Assembly: GCA_016867265.1 (NCBI GenBank)
Contig: VGJW01000001.1
Span: forward strand, 1 to 64,000
Reading direction: 5' to 3'
DNA: 64,000 nt
Origin: Candidatus Tanganyikabacteria bacterium
GTDB lineage: Bacteria > Cyanobacteriota > Sericytochromatia > S15B-MN24 > VGJW01
Part shown: piece after piece, positions 8,242 through 16,717 of the stretch
Layout of the letters: each line of letters opens with the position of its first letter
How positions within the stretch are numbered: the first letter of the stretch is position 1
Notes under the pieces: model-generated
What the model saw: the letters and a program-made list of their open reading frames with translations, nothing else
Told to the model about the DNA's origin: nothing
Database searches by the model: none
Made by a program: the position numbers and the translations under genes

Positions 8242-9207
8242 ATGAAGACCCGAGCCCGATTCATGCTTCCCGGCCTGCTGGGCCTGTCGGCGCTCGCCGG
8301 CTGTGGCGCCCCGGCGATGACGGTCGCACCCTCGCTGGGGGAGCCGGCTACCGCCGCCATGCTGGCGCGTGCCGCCGAGACGGATGAGTCGCAGTTGCTG
8401 GATGCCCGGCGTCGCTCCGGGTTCAAGTTCGGCCTCGGGGCCGACCTGAAGGGTGCCAAGGGCGTCACCGTGGATGGCGAAGACGGCGGGTCCCTGATCG
8501 GCTTCGAGACCATGGCCAGTCGGCCCGTCAGCGTCGATCTGCGGCGCATGTGCAGCCCCGTGTCCAACCAGGGCCAGTTCGGCAGTTGCACGTCCTTTGC
8601 CACGGTCAAGGGCCTGCAGGAGTTCCTGCTGCGCAAGCGGGGCAACGACGAGCCCCAGTCGCCTGCCTACACCTGGTATCAGACGCGGGCCGCCATGGGC
8701 GTGCGCAACGAGGACTCCGGTGCCTCGATGGAGCTGGCCACCAAGATGCTGGACAACCTGGGCACGGTTGACGAGGCTGCCTTCCCGTACCTGGATGCCA
8801 AGGGCCAAGAAGATGCCAAGTTGCGTCAGGATTTCCTGTCGCGCAAGCCGGGCTCGGACCTGGTCGCGGCGGCCAAGAAGAAGCGCATCGTCAGCGGGTT
8901 CAGCGTCGCGACCAAGCTGTCGGCCGTGCGGACCAGCCTCGAGAAGGGCATGCCCGTCCTGCTGGGGATGATGGTGTTCCAGAGCATCGGCAAGACCGGC
9001 AAGGACGGCTTGATGCCGATCCCCACCAACAACGACAAATTCATGGGCGGACATGCCGTCCTGGCCGTGGGCTACGACGACAAGAAGCAGGTGCTGGTCA
9101 TCCGCAACTCGTGGGGTAGCGACTGGGCGGCTGGTGGCTACTTCCTGATGCCTTACAGCTACGTCAAGATGGGTGGTCTGCGGGTCGCCGTCGTGCCCAA
9201 GACCTGA
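8242..9207 (+). CDS. Papain-like (C1 family) cysteine protease, lipoprotein
   Basis: This 321-residue protein has a lipoprotein signal peptide (basic start, hydrophobic core, lipobox LSALAGC near residue 20), so it is probably anchored in the envelope. The rest is a C1-type papain-fold peptidase. The catalytic Cys is in SNQGQFGSCTSFA (about 110-122), the catalytic His in MGGHAVLAVGYD (about 268-279) and the Asn in IRNSWGSDWAAGGYF (about 290). About 90 residues between signal and catalytic domain may form a propeptide-like region. The Gln of the oxyanion hole (QGQFGSC) is retained, so it should be active. It ends just before a strong terminator hairpin. Confidence 0.88.
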   Translation: MKTRARFMLPGLLGLSALAGCGAPAMTVAPSLGEPATAAMLARAAETDESQLLDARRRSGFKFGLGADLKGAKGVTVDGEDGGSLIGFETMASRPVSVDLRRMCSPVSNQGQFGSCTSFATVKGLQEFLLRKRGNDEPQSPAYTWYQTRAAMGVRNEDSGASMELATKMLDNLGTVDEAAFPYLDAKGQEDAKLRQDFLSRKPGSDLVAAAKKKRIVSGFSVATKLSAVRTSLEKGMPVLLGMMVFQSIGKTGKDGLMPIPTNNDKFMGGHAVLAVGYDDKKQVLVIRNSWGSDWAAGGYFLMPYSYVKMGGLRVAVVPKT

Positions 9208-9217
9208 TGCATTGTGA

Positions 9218-9255
9218 GACGCTCCTGCGGCCATCAAGGTCGCAGGGGCGTCTTT
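9218..9255 (+). terminator. Intrinsic terminator after the cysteine protease
   Basis: A 12-base stem (GACGCTCCTGCG with CGCAGGGGCGTC, one G-U type mismatch) closes an 11-base loop and is followed by TTT. It begins 10 bases after the protease stop codon. Confidence 0.8.
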
Positions 9256-9265
9256 CTGCGGGGCT

Positions 9266-10717
9266 TCAGGACGGAGACCGGTTCGAGGCTGCCGACCCCG
9301 GTGTTGCCGCGGGTTGGGGTTCGGGTGCGTAGGAGGGGGGGGAACCGAAGGCGAGGGGCTTGCCGCGTAGGGACCAAGACCAATGAGGTTCTCGCCGTCC
9401 AGAACGAGCGGGCTGGCATCCGGGAACAGGATCTTGGGGGAAAGCGCGCCGCCAGAGGCACCCTTCTCGGTCGGGGCGAAACGGGCCTTGCCCAGATCGG
9501 ACCCGTCGATCCTCGACACGAAGCGGCCATCGACCGTGACGTTTACGTTGGCATCGGTCACCCCCCGTGCCGATGAAACGGATGGCCTTCGCGGGCAGGG
9601 TCCAAGTGGCTTCCAGGCGGTTGTTCGCCGGCACCTTGGGGTCGACGTGAACCTTGTTGGCGATGACCCAACCCACGGGACTTGCCCGTGGTCAGGCACG
9701 GCGTGATGGTCCCGATCATCGCGAGGTCGACGGAATCGGTCGTGGGCACCATCGTCCTGTCCATGTCCGTGGCATCGTCCGACGTCGTGAACTGGATGGC
9801 GAGTCAATGGGGCAGATGAAGCGGAGCAGGCGGGGTCGTCGCCGCGGGAGTGGGCGAAGACGCCGCTGTTGGCGCGTCACCCGGGGTAGGAGGTTCCTCG
9901 ACCCGGACGATGGACGGGGCCCCGGGGCTGGTGCCGGCGAGGATGCCCTCGGCGACCTTGTAGTCGTCCGCGAGTATCTTCAGGCTCGCGCTCTTCGCGC
10001 CGTCCCCCCGAAGGCAACCTCCGTGTCGAAAGCAACACGTTCGAGCGAGGTGAGATCCGGAAACTGGTTGTAGGCCACCTCGAAGGGAATGGCGGATGAG
10101 GTGCTGCCGTCCGTGGCCTGGTCGACCCCGATGGGGAAGTAGCTCCACGATGCAGCCCGCACCGCAAGACCGACCTCGAGGCGGGAACGGTCGGGCATGT
10201 CCAGCAGCCTGGCGCGGACACTGCGCTCCGGGGTTCCGCCACCCGCGACGGCGATGCCGATTTGTCAATCCGTACCTTTGAGGCCGGAAATCTGTTTGGT
10301 TTGCGTATCGTGCAGCAGTTCCACCGAGTCCGAGGCGCTGGCCTTCCACGACGCGATAGCCTGGACGAGGCGGTCGGCTACCCGGGCCGCCTGGACCCTG
10401 CGGGCGGCCGTGTTGTTGAGGGCCGCGGTGTTGTTGAGCGTCGCCGTGTCATTCAAGGCCGAGCCACCCGTGTCCTTGAGTCCCGAGGGGGCGCTGTTCA
10501 AGGCTGCGGCACCGCCCCCGGACAGCTTGCGGGTCGAACCCTGCACGGCCGAGATCGTGTCCCTGATGGCCAGGATCTGCTCGTCCCGGGTCATGACGAG
10601 CGGAGTCGAGCCTTCGGTTTGCGCGGCGGGCTTGAGGGCGGCTGTCGTGGCGGTACAGGCAGCGAGCGCAACGGACGCGGCGAACCACGCGGGCGAAAGT
10701 CGGAAGTGGGTCGGCAT
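9266..10717 (-). pseudogene. Frameshifted lipoprotein gene (Ala/Thr/Pro-rich secreted protein)
   Basis: A leftward lipoprotein gene starts at ATG 10717 with GGAGGAAAT upstream and a lipobox VALAAC. The first segment runs intact to a stop at 10265 (150 residues). Plausible coding then continues in other frames: the segment with WSYFPIGVDQATDG (about 10240-10005), then KSASLKILADDYKVAEG (about 10005-9806), an in-frame TGA at 9804-9806, then TTDSVDLAMIGTITP, then VIANKVHVDPKVPANNRLEA (to about 9570), and then NVNVTVDGRFVSRIDGSDLG. Four of the breaks fall near short homopolymers: G6 at about 10005 and 9565, a doubled base near 9680, and a G8 run near 9335. Either the gene is decaying or the assembly has local homopolymer errors. 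No family is recognised. Confidence 0.72.
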
Positions 10718-10909
10718 CGGATTTCCTCCGGGGAGCAGACTGCCATGTTCGTACGTTCGTCCCCTGAGCATCAAGGAGAAACATGGTGTTGCCGGTCATC
10801 GCTGCGATTGCCGAAAATTACTGAATATCCGTGTTTTTCCGGATGAAAGACAAGCGATGATGAGCCTTGTAGGCCATTCGTTCCTGATCATCTGCCAGAG
10901 GAAACCCCC

Positions 10910-11437
10910 ATGCAGGACCTGCTCCCCACGTCACCGGCACCGATTGCCATCAAGGCGCCCGCTCCGCCGATTCCCCTGGGTAGCCTTGCCCGGCTGGTCC
11001 GCGACGGGGTGGCCCCTTCGACGCTGGTGGGTTACTGCGTCAGCTTGCCTGAACTGCCGGACGTCGGCCCCGTCCTCTTCTGGTTTCGCAACCTGGACGA
11101 TCTGGCCGAGGCCTGCCGGACGACCGTTTCGTTCATGGACCCGACCGAACAGCCCGCTCGCCTCGCTCTGTTGGAGCGACTGCTGCGTGACGTCCGGCTG
11201 GACACCCTGGGCGAGCCCGGAGTGCTGCGGACACTGCGTTGCGTGACGGGTTGGGAAGAGGTTCCCGAGTGGGTCGGCACGCTCGATGATCTGATGATCG
11301 GCGGCACCCCGCTTGCCTTGCGGATGCGCCGTGAGTTCCTTCAGGCATGGGAAGTGGTTGAGGGGTGTGACCCCGGCATCATCCCGTTCCGTCAGTGGCA
11401 GGCCTTTGCGGCCTATGCGGGGGAGTGGGGGTTCTGA
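10910..11437 (+). CDS. Hypothetical protein, intact gene inside a damaged zone
   Basis: I do not recognise this 175-residue protein. It starts at an ATG with GAGGAAA 6 bases upstream and has no signal peptide, membrane helix or Cys motif. It is acidic, Leu/Pro-rich and predicted soluble, with a Trp-rich C-terminal part (ITGWEEVPEWVG-like segment and AYAGEWGF at the end). It lies between two broken genes and reads without interruption, which shows the damage around it is not uniform. The 190 bases upstream (10718-10909) hold no other gene; they are A/T-richer than average and probably carry divergent promoters. Confidence 0.65.
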   Translation: MQDLLPTSPAPIAIKAPAPPIPLGSLARLVRDGVAPSTLVGYCVSLPELPDVGPVLFWFRNLDDLAEACRTTVSFMDPTEQPARLALLERLLRDVRLDTLGEPGVLRTLRCVTGWEEVPEWVGTLDDLMIGGTPLALRMRREFLQAWEVVEGCDPGIIPFRQWQAFAAYAGEWGF

Positions 11438-11438
11438 G

Positions 11439-11454
11439 GCAGGCCTAAGCCTGC
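11439..11454 (+). terminator. Short hairpin after the hypothetical gene
   Basis: GCAGGC-CTAA-GCCTGC forms a 6-base stem directly after the stop codon at 11437. There is no U tract, so it may be a weak terminator or an mRNA 3'-end structure. Confidence 0.35.
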
Positions 11455-11525
11455 TGCATGGGGCCTACCTGTTATGCTTCGGGTGTTCGCCCGTTTATCG
11501 GCAGGTAGAGTCATCCCCCCCAAAT

Positions 11526-12290
11526 ATGGACATCACCATCGTCATCCCCAACCTGAACGGTGCCTCGGTCCTTCCGGCTACCTTGGCCGCCGTGGCTGCC
11601 GGTTCCGGTTTGCTGACGCAAGAAGTGGTCCGGGTGGATAACGCTTCCACGGATGAGAGTGTCGCCTGAGTGCGTCGGAGCCACCCCGAGGTCATCGTCC
11701 TCGAAAGCGCGGAGAACCTGGGCTTTGCCGCCGCCTGCAATCGAGGTGGCTGGTACGGGATGGGGCGCTACGTACTCCTGCTCAACTCGAACCTGAGGCT
11801 GCTGCCGGGGGCGCTCGAGCAGCTGGTCCTGTGCATGGATCGCAGCCACGCCTGTGGGCGCTTTCACCCTTGATGCACTGGCCAGATGGTCGTGTGCAGG
11901 GGCCGTCGATGCCGCCACCGCCGGATTTCACCCGTGCCCATGGGCTGGTGGCCTGTAACGTGCTTGCTGTTGTGTCGAGACGCCCTCGAACGGGTTGACT
12001 GGTCCGACGAAGCCTTCTTCTTCTACAACGAGGACATCGACCTTTCGTGGCGCCTGCAGAAGGCCGGCTGCAAGCTCGCCTGTGCGACCCGGATCCACGT
12101 TCGTCACCACGAGGGGAGTGTCCTGCTGGCGCGCAAGCACCATCCCCGGGCTGTCGGCATGGTGCGTCTGGGTGTGCGCATCGAGGTGGCGTGGCGGTCC
12201 GCGCAGGTGCGCCGGCGCTTGACCTCCGGCCGGCAGCCCAGCCCGCGTGAGCAGGCCTTGCTGTCGGTTGCGGCGGATGTCATGAGCTGA
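11526..12290 (+). pseudogene. Broken family-2 glycosyltransferase (rhamnosyltransferase-like)
   Basis: The reading frame starts with MDITIVIPNLNG and VRVDNASTDESVA, the nucleotide-sugar binding start of a GT-A family-2 glycosyltransferase. An in-frame TGA at 11667-11669 falls exactly where family members usually have Trp. The frame then resumes with RSHPEVIVLESAENLGFAAA and YVLLLNSN. Near 11860 the sense shifts to another frame (LMHWPDGRVQGPSMPPPD) and shifts back near 11945 to DEAFFFYNEDIDLSWRLQKA, the acceptor-side motif. So one nonsense mutation and two compensating indels separate all expected motifs. Such enzymes build cell-surface polysaccharide; this copy is unlikely to be functional unless the reading is an assembly error. 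Confidence 0.85.
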
Positions 12291-12328
12291 TGCGCTTCTG
12301 AGTTCCGGGACATCGCCCCAAGAGCGCG

Positions 12329-12362
12329 GCCCCTGCGTTCCGGTCACGGAGCGCAGGGGCCT
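12329..12362. terminator. Terminator hairpin between convergent genes
   Basis: GCCCCTGCG..TCCG pairs with CGGA..GCGCAGGGGC around a small loop. The structure lies between the rightward glycosyltransferase remnant and the leftward fadE and could serve both strands. Flanking T tracts are poor. Confidence 0.5.
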
Positions 12363-12376
12363 ATTGCCTTGCGTGA

Positions 12377-14845
12377 TCAGCGCCTGCCGGACACCGCCTC
12401 GCGGACCGGACTGGCGTGGATCTCCCGGGGACGCCGGGGGAAGCTGTCCTTGGGGAAGCTGTCCACCTGAATGGCGTCATCGCGGAAGGCGTCGGCACGA
12501 TCCATCGAGGCCTTGTCCTCGGCCGTGAGGACGCCTGCCTCGAGGGCGCGGGCGACTTGCGTCTCCTCGGGGAACTTGTTCAGCTTGCGGCTGCGCAGGG
12601 CTTCCTTGAGCTTCCGCACGGCGGGCTGGGCCGCCACAACGGCGTCGAGTGCTTCCTCGTACAACCCGAGGCCGGGCTCGCCCAGCTTGGGGATGTAGAT
12701 GTTGCGGGTCAGGTCCAGGCGCTCCTGACGGTCGTCGAGCAGGGCCCGAGCCACCTTGCTGCCGGTCCGATCCGTGGGCAGCTTGTAGCGACGGCCTGTC
12801 GGGAATACCGCAAGGCGCAGGGCCCACGCGGCCGGACGCAACGGCAGATTGTCGAGGAACCCGGCGAGGGCCTCTTCCACCTGATACAGCCCGTACTGGA
12901 CGCTCCAGTCCATGAAGGGTTCGTGCTCGGGCTTGCAGCCCTCGTCAACGAAGCGCTTCACGGCAGCCGAGGCCATATAGTTGTAGGCCAGAGCGTCGGC
13001 CAATCGGCCCGACAGCTTCTGGGCGCCCTTGAGCGAGCCGCCCAGCGTGCCCATCGCCGCGTCCGAGCACAGCGCGAAGGCTGCCGAGAGCCGGCTGAGC
13101 TGGCCCAGGTAGCGGGAGACCTTGGCGTGCCGGTGCGCAGGACGCGCCGGCGCACCGTCCGTCAGGCCCAGCACCAGGGACCGGATGGCGTTGCTGAAGA
13201 CGAAGTTGATGTGGCCCCAGAAGGCCCCATCGAACTTCGCGACGTTCTTCTCGGCGCACGCCCGCATCTCGGTCTGGACGAACGGATGGCAACGGATGGC
13301 CCCCTGCCCGAAGACGATGAGCGTCCGCGTCAGGATGTTGGCGCCTTCGACCGTGATGCCGATGGGGGTGCTGAGGTAGGCCCGGGCGATGACGTTGCGC
13401 TCGCCCTGGCTGATGCCCGCCCCCGCGACGATGTCCATCGCGTCGTTGACGATCTGCCGCTGGGTCTCGGTCGACCAGCGCTTGGCGATGGCCGAGATGA
13501 CGCTGGGCTTCTCGCCCGAGTCCACGGCCCCGGCCGTAAGCCGGCGCATCGAATCGATGAGGTACGTCAGGCCGCCGATGCGGGCCAGAGGTTCCTCGAT
13601 GCCCTCGAAACGGCCGATGGGCATGTCGAACTGCTCGCGGATCGTGGCGTAGGCCCCGGTGGCCCGGACGCAGCCCTGGGCCGCGGCACACGCCGACGCC
13701 GGCAGCGAGATGGAGCGGCCTGCCGCCAGGCACTCCATGAGCATCCTCCAGCCCTGTCCGGCCATCTTCTGGCCGCCGATGATGAAGTCGAGCGGCACGA
13801 AGACCTCGGTGCCGAAGGTCGGACCGTTCATGAAGCTGTTGCCGAGGGGATCGTGGCGATCCCCGATTTCGATGCCCGGCAAGTCCGCGGGCACGAGGGC
13901 ACACGTGATGCCAAGGTCATCTTTATCCCCGATCAGGTGATCCGGGTCCAGCAGCTTGAAGGCCAGCCCGAGGACCGTGGCAACGGGCGCGAGCGTGATG
14001 TAGCGCTTGCGCCAATTCAGGCGCATCCCAAGCACTTCCTTGCCTTCCCAGACGCCGCGGCAGACCACGCCCGTCGACTGCGTGCCGCCGGCATCCGATC
14101 CGGCCTCGGGACCCGTCAGGGCGAAGCAGGGCAATTCCTCGCCAATGGCGAGGCGAGGCAGATAGTAGTTCTTCTGGTCCTCGGTGCCGTAGTGCAGCAG
14201 CAACTCGGCAGGGCCGAGCGAGTTGGGCACCATCACGCTGACGGCGGCCGTACCGTTGCGGCTACCCAGCTTGACGATGACGGCCGACTGGGCGGCAGCC
14301 GAGAATTCGAGGCCGCCGTACGCCTTGGGGATGATCATCCCGAGGAACTTCTCGCGCTTGAGGATATCCCAGACTTCCTTGGGCAGGTCGCCGGCCTGCT
14401 CGGCATTGAAGTCGTGGATCATTGCGCAGACCTTCTCGACGGGCCCGTCAATGAAGGCCTGTTCTTCGGCCGACAGGGGTTGGACCCGGAAGGCAAGCAA
14501 CTTGCTCCAGTCCGGATTGCCCGAGAAGATCTGGCCGTCCCACCAGACGGTGCCAGCTTCAAGAGCGATGCGCTCCGTTTCGCCCATCCGCGGCAGGATG
14601 GTGGTCACGAACTTCATGATGCCGCCCGAGAGCAAGGCGCGACGCAAGGGGGCAACGCCGAAGAGCAAGGCCGCCGAGCCCAGCAGGCCAGCCGTCACCT
14701 GGAAGCCAGTCGAGGCTCCGCCGCCCTGCTGCCACCACCATGCGAGGCCGATGGCACCCGGCGCAGCCCACGCCCAGTAGCCCTGTCGCGCATAGAGCAG
14801 GCCGATGGCCAGCACGGCCAAGCCTTCCCAGATTGCATACTCCAT
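12377..14845 (-). CDS. fadE: Acyl-CoA dehydrogenase FadE
   Basis: This 822-residue enzyme is the large FadE-type acyl-CoA dehydrogenase (E. coli FadE is 814), which catalyses the first FAD-dependent oxidation of beta-oxidation. The N-terminus has two hydrophobic segments (about residues 8-30 and 48-70), typical of membrane association. Family segments follow: KAYGGLEFSAAAQ, CFALTGPEAGSDAGGTQS (flavin/substrate region), GRSISLPA and TVEGANILTRTLIVFGQGAI, then the long FadE-specific C-terminal domain. The ATG at 14845 is 5 bases beyond the stop of the TetR gene on the same strand, so the two are probably cotranscribed and the regulator likely controls fatty-acid degradation. An AGGAGG lies 12 bases upstream of the ATG. 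Confidence 0.93.
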   Translation of the reverse strand: MEYAIWEGLAVLAIGLLYARQGYWAWAAPGAIGLAWWWQQGGGASTGFQVTAGLLGSAALLFGVAPLRRALLSGGIMKFVTTILPRMGETERIALEAGTVWWDGQIFSGNPDWSKLLAFRVQPLSAEEQAFIDGPVEKVCAMIHDFNAEQAGDLPKEVWDILKREKFLGMIIPKAYGGLEFSAAAQSAVIVKLGSRNGTAAVSVMVPNSLGPAELLLHYGTEDQKNYYLPRLAIGEELPCFALTGPEAGSDAGGTQSTGVVCRGVWEGKEVLGMRLNWRKRYITLAPVATVLGLAFKLLDPDHLIGDKDDLGITCALVPADLPGIEIGDRHDPLGNSFMNGPTFGTEVFVPLDFIIGGQKMAGQGWRMLMECLAAGRSISLPASACAAAQGCVRATGAYATIREQFDMPIGRFEGIEEPLARIGGLTYLIDSMRRLTAGAVDSGEKPSVISAIAKRWSTETQRQIVNDAMDIVAGAGISQGERNVIARAYLSTPIGITVEGANILTRTLIVFGQGAIRCHPFVQTEMRACAEKNVAKFDGAFWGHINFVFSNAIRSLVLGLTDGAPARPAHRHAKVSRYLGQLSRLSAAFALCSDAAMGTLGGSLKGAQKLSGRLADALAYNYMASAAVKRFVDEGCKPEHEPFMDWSVQYGLYQVEEALAGFLDNLPLRPAAWALRLAVFPTGRRYKLPTDRTGSKVARALLDDRQERLDLTRNIYIPKLGEPGLGLYEEALDAVVAAQPAVRKLKEALRSRKLNKFPEETQVARALEAGVLTAEDKASMDRADAFRDDAIQVDSFPKDSFPRRPREIHASPVREAVSGRR

Positions 14846-14850
14846 CGTCG

Positions 14851-15513
14851 TCAATGGCCTCCTGAAGACATGGTGGGGGTGGAAACCTGGGTCACCGATT
14901 CGGGACGTGCGGCACCAGGGGCGAACCACTGCCGCAGCGCACTGCGGAAGAGGTCGTACTCGGAGCTGTCCTCGAGGGCCCGCGCCATGGTCAGGGCCCC
15001 CTCGTACAGCCAGAAGAACATCCGGGCCAGCGTCTCGGGCGGCAGGTCCGTACGGACCTCGCCCAGCGACTGGCCTCTTGCAAGGTGACGGGCCACGCGC
15101 TCACGCAGCACCACCAGAGGGTGACGGGCCAAGTCGGCGACGGCGCGATCGGCATGCCGCGTTTCCATTGCCACGTTGGTGAACAGGCAGCCCACGAAAA
15201 CGTCTTGCTCGTCGACGAACAGGCGGCGCAGGCGTCGGGCGAACTCCTCGAGGCCCGCCAGCGTGTCCGCGCCTTCCGCAAACGAGCGGTCCATGACCCT
15301 TTCCTCGACGTAGCGCAGGGCCTCATGCTGGACGGCGGCGAACAACTCGCGCTTGCTCGGGAAGTGATACGTCAAATTGCCCTTGGACAACCCGGCGGCT
15401 GCCGAAACCTGCTGGATCGACGTACCGGCATAACCGTGCTTACGGAACAACTCGGCTGCCGCCGCGACGATGGCAGAAGGCGTCGCGGACGGGAGTACGG
15501 ACAGGCGGGCCAT
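14851..15513 (-). CDS. TetR-family transcriptional regulator of fadE
   Basis: This 220-residue repressor has the N-terminal TetR helix-turn-helix (AAAAELFRKHGYAGTSIQQV and AAGLSKGNLTYHFPSKRELF, about residues 17-57), followed by a divergent ligand-binding domain. The C-terminal part resembles the YcdC/TetR_C group. It is the first gene of an operon with fadE, and a 29-base palindrome lies immediately upstream, so autoregulation with fatty acyl-CoA or a related effector is likely; the effector is inferred only from context. The ATG at 15513 is the only usable start before the DNA-binding domain. There is no room for a ribosome site between operator and ATG, suggesting a leaderless or very short-leader transcript. 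Confidence 0.9.
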   Translation of the reverse strand: MARLSVLPSATPSAIVAAAAELFRKHGYAGTSIQQVSAAAGLSKGNLTYHFPSKRELFAAVQHEALRYVEERVMDRSFAEGADTLAGLEEFARRLRRLFVDEQDVFVGCLFTNVAMETRHADRAVADLARHPLVVLRERVARHLARGQSLGEVRTDLPPETLARMFFWLYEGALTMARALEDSSEYDLFRSALRQWFAPGAARPESVTQVSTPTMSSGGH

Positions 15514-15515
15514 TT

Positions 15516-15544
15516 GTACGGGCGTCCTAATAGGACAACCGTAC
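15516..15544. promoter_or_regulatory. Probable TetR operator palindrome
   Basis: Two 14-base half-sites (GTACGGGCGTCCTA and TAGGACAACCGTAC) surround a central A; they pair at 12 of 14 positions. The palindrome starts 2 bases upstream of the regulator's ATG. Its position and size fit autoregulation of the tetR-fadE operon by occlusion of the promoter. Confidence 0.8.
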
Positions 15545-15566
15545 TAGGCTGTATGGCAGGTGTCAA
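15538..15566 (-). promoter_or_regulatory. Probable promoter of tetR-fadE
   Basis: On the leftward strand a consensus -35 TTGACA (15566-15561) is followed after 17 bases by TACGGT (15543-15538), a weak -10 lying inside the operator. Transcription would start within or next to the start codon. Confidence 0.5.
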
Positions 15567-15687
15567 GAAGGGTTGTGCCGCGGGGTACGGGCCAGCCTTG
15601 CTCGGGCCAGCCACGGCCGCCTCGCCCAAGAGCAAGAGGCCCGATGCACGCTGCGCAGCGGACCCCATTCTAAAACCCGAGGCCGCA

Positions 15688-16680
15688 TCAGGGCCGGGCA
15701 GGTACCCCGCCACCCTGCTGCGGGAAACTGTTGGCTGCGGGGGGCACCCCGACGGAACCAGACGCCGTCAGTGCCGCGGCCTCAATCGCCCGACGGATCA
15801 TGTCCTCCCATCCGGCAAGCACGACCCCGGCTCGAGCCGCGGTCATCGGCGAGACTATGTTGAGTTGCTGGGCGCCCCGAAGCGTCGAGGACTCGGGAAC
15901 CCAGGCCGTGTCTCTCGCCGCCAGAGTATACGTCTCGACCGTGCCATCGGGCTTCTTGCGGGTCACGCGGCCGGCCATGGCGGCCGGATCGTCCTCGAAC
16001 TCGATGAGCAACACGGCTTCGCCGGTATTGGACAGGCGCTGTCGCTGATGGACGCGCACCCGGATGTCTCGAATCGGTGTCATCTGCCAGAAGATCAGGT
16101 CCGTCTGGCCCAGCTCCTCTGCCGTGCTGGCAAGGTGGACGGCGGCGCTGGGCTGCTCGGGGATATACATGACATCCAGCCTCGGGACTTGGCTGCCAAC
16201 TGACGGGGGAGGCAGGGCTGCATTCGACACGGGCTGTCCTACCTGGCCCGAAGCACCGGCCTGGGGCAGGCTGATGGGGCGCGGCGGCGGGTAGTAGGTT
16301 GCGACCGAGGTGACGGGGTTGCTCGGGTCCATCGCGGCCGAGGCATCCATCGCGACAGGCAGCGAACCGGTGGCGCTCGTGGCCTGAACGCTGTACGTCG
16401 CCGGTGCCGGCGTCACGAGGGGCGGCGGCGTGTCCGTCGGTATGGGGGGCGGCGCAAAGAAGATGTTCTGGATGACCAGATAGACGACGAAGATCAGGCC
16501 GCCGATCGCCGCGATGGCCACCGGAATCAATGCCGGAAGGTTCTTGGGGTCCAGCGGATTCAGGTTCTGCTTGCGGCGCTTGCGCGGCCTGGCCGGCGGC
16601 AGGCCGCCTTCCTCTGCCGCAGGCTTCGCTTCCTCCTTGCCCTTGTTGGCAAGGTTCTTGAGCTGGTCAAGAAAGTTCAT
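15688..16680 (-). CDS. Single-pass membrane protein with Pro-rich linker, unknown function
   Basis: This 330-residue protein has a charged cytoplasmic N-terminus (Lys/Arg-rich, RPRKRRKQN at about 31-39), one hydrophobic helix (about residues 49-71) and a Pro/Thr/Ala-rich linker (about 75-165). A folded-looking C-terminal domain follows (about 165-310), with regular beta-like segments such as EAVLLIEFEDD and WVPESSTLRGAQQLNIVSP. The helix lacks a cleavage site, so the domain is probably anchored on the outer face of the inner membrane. I recognise no family. The ATG at 16680 has TAGATT 9 bases upstream, possibly a -10 of a short-leader transcript. The gene between fadR-like tetR and malQ shows no functional link to either. 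Confidence 0.68.
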   Translation of the reverse strand: MNFLDQLKNLANKGKEEAKPAAEEGGLPPARPRKRRKQNLNPLDPKNLPALIPVAIAAIGGLIFVVYLVIQNIFFAPPPIPTDTPPPLVTPAPATYSVQATSATGSLPVAMDASAAMDPSNPVTSVATYYPPPRPISLPQAGASGQVGQPVSNAALPPPSVGSQVPRLDVMYIPEQPSAAVHLASTAEELGQTDLIFWQMTPIRDIRVRVHQRQRLSNTGEAVLLIEFEDDPAAMAGRVTRKKPDGTVETYTLAARDTAWVPESSTLRGAQQLNIVSPMTAARAGVVLAGWEDMIRRAIEAAALTASGSVGVPPAANSFPQQGGGVPARP

Positions 16681-16717
16681 GGCTACAATCTAGCACGTTC
16701 CGGGGGTGCCGACGGCC

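Noticed and set aside
12416-15088. An 890-codon rightward frame opposite fadE
   Set aside because: It is the mirror frame of a high-GC coding gene, with His/Gly/Arg-rich composition and no motifs; fadE and tetR explain the region.
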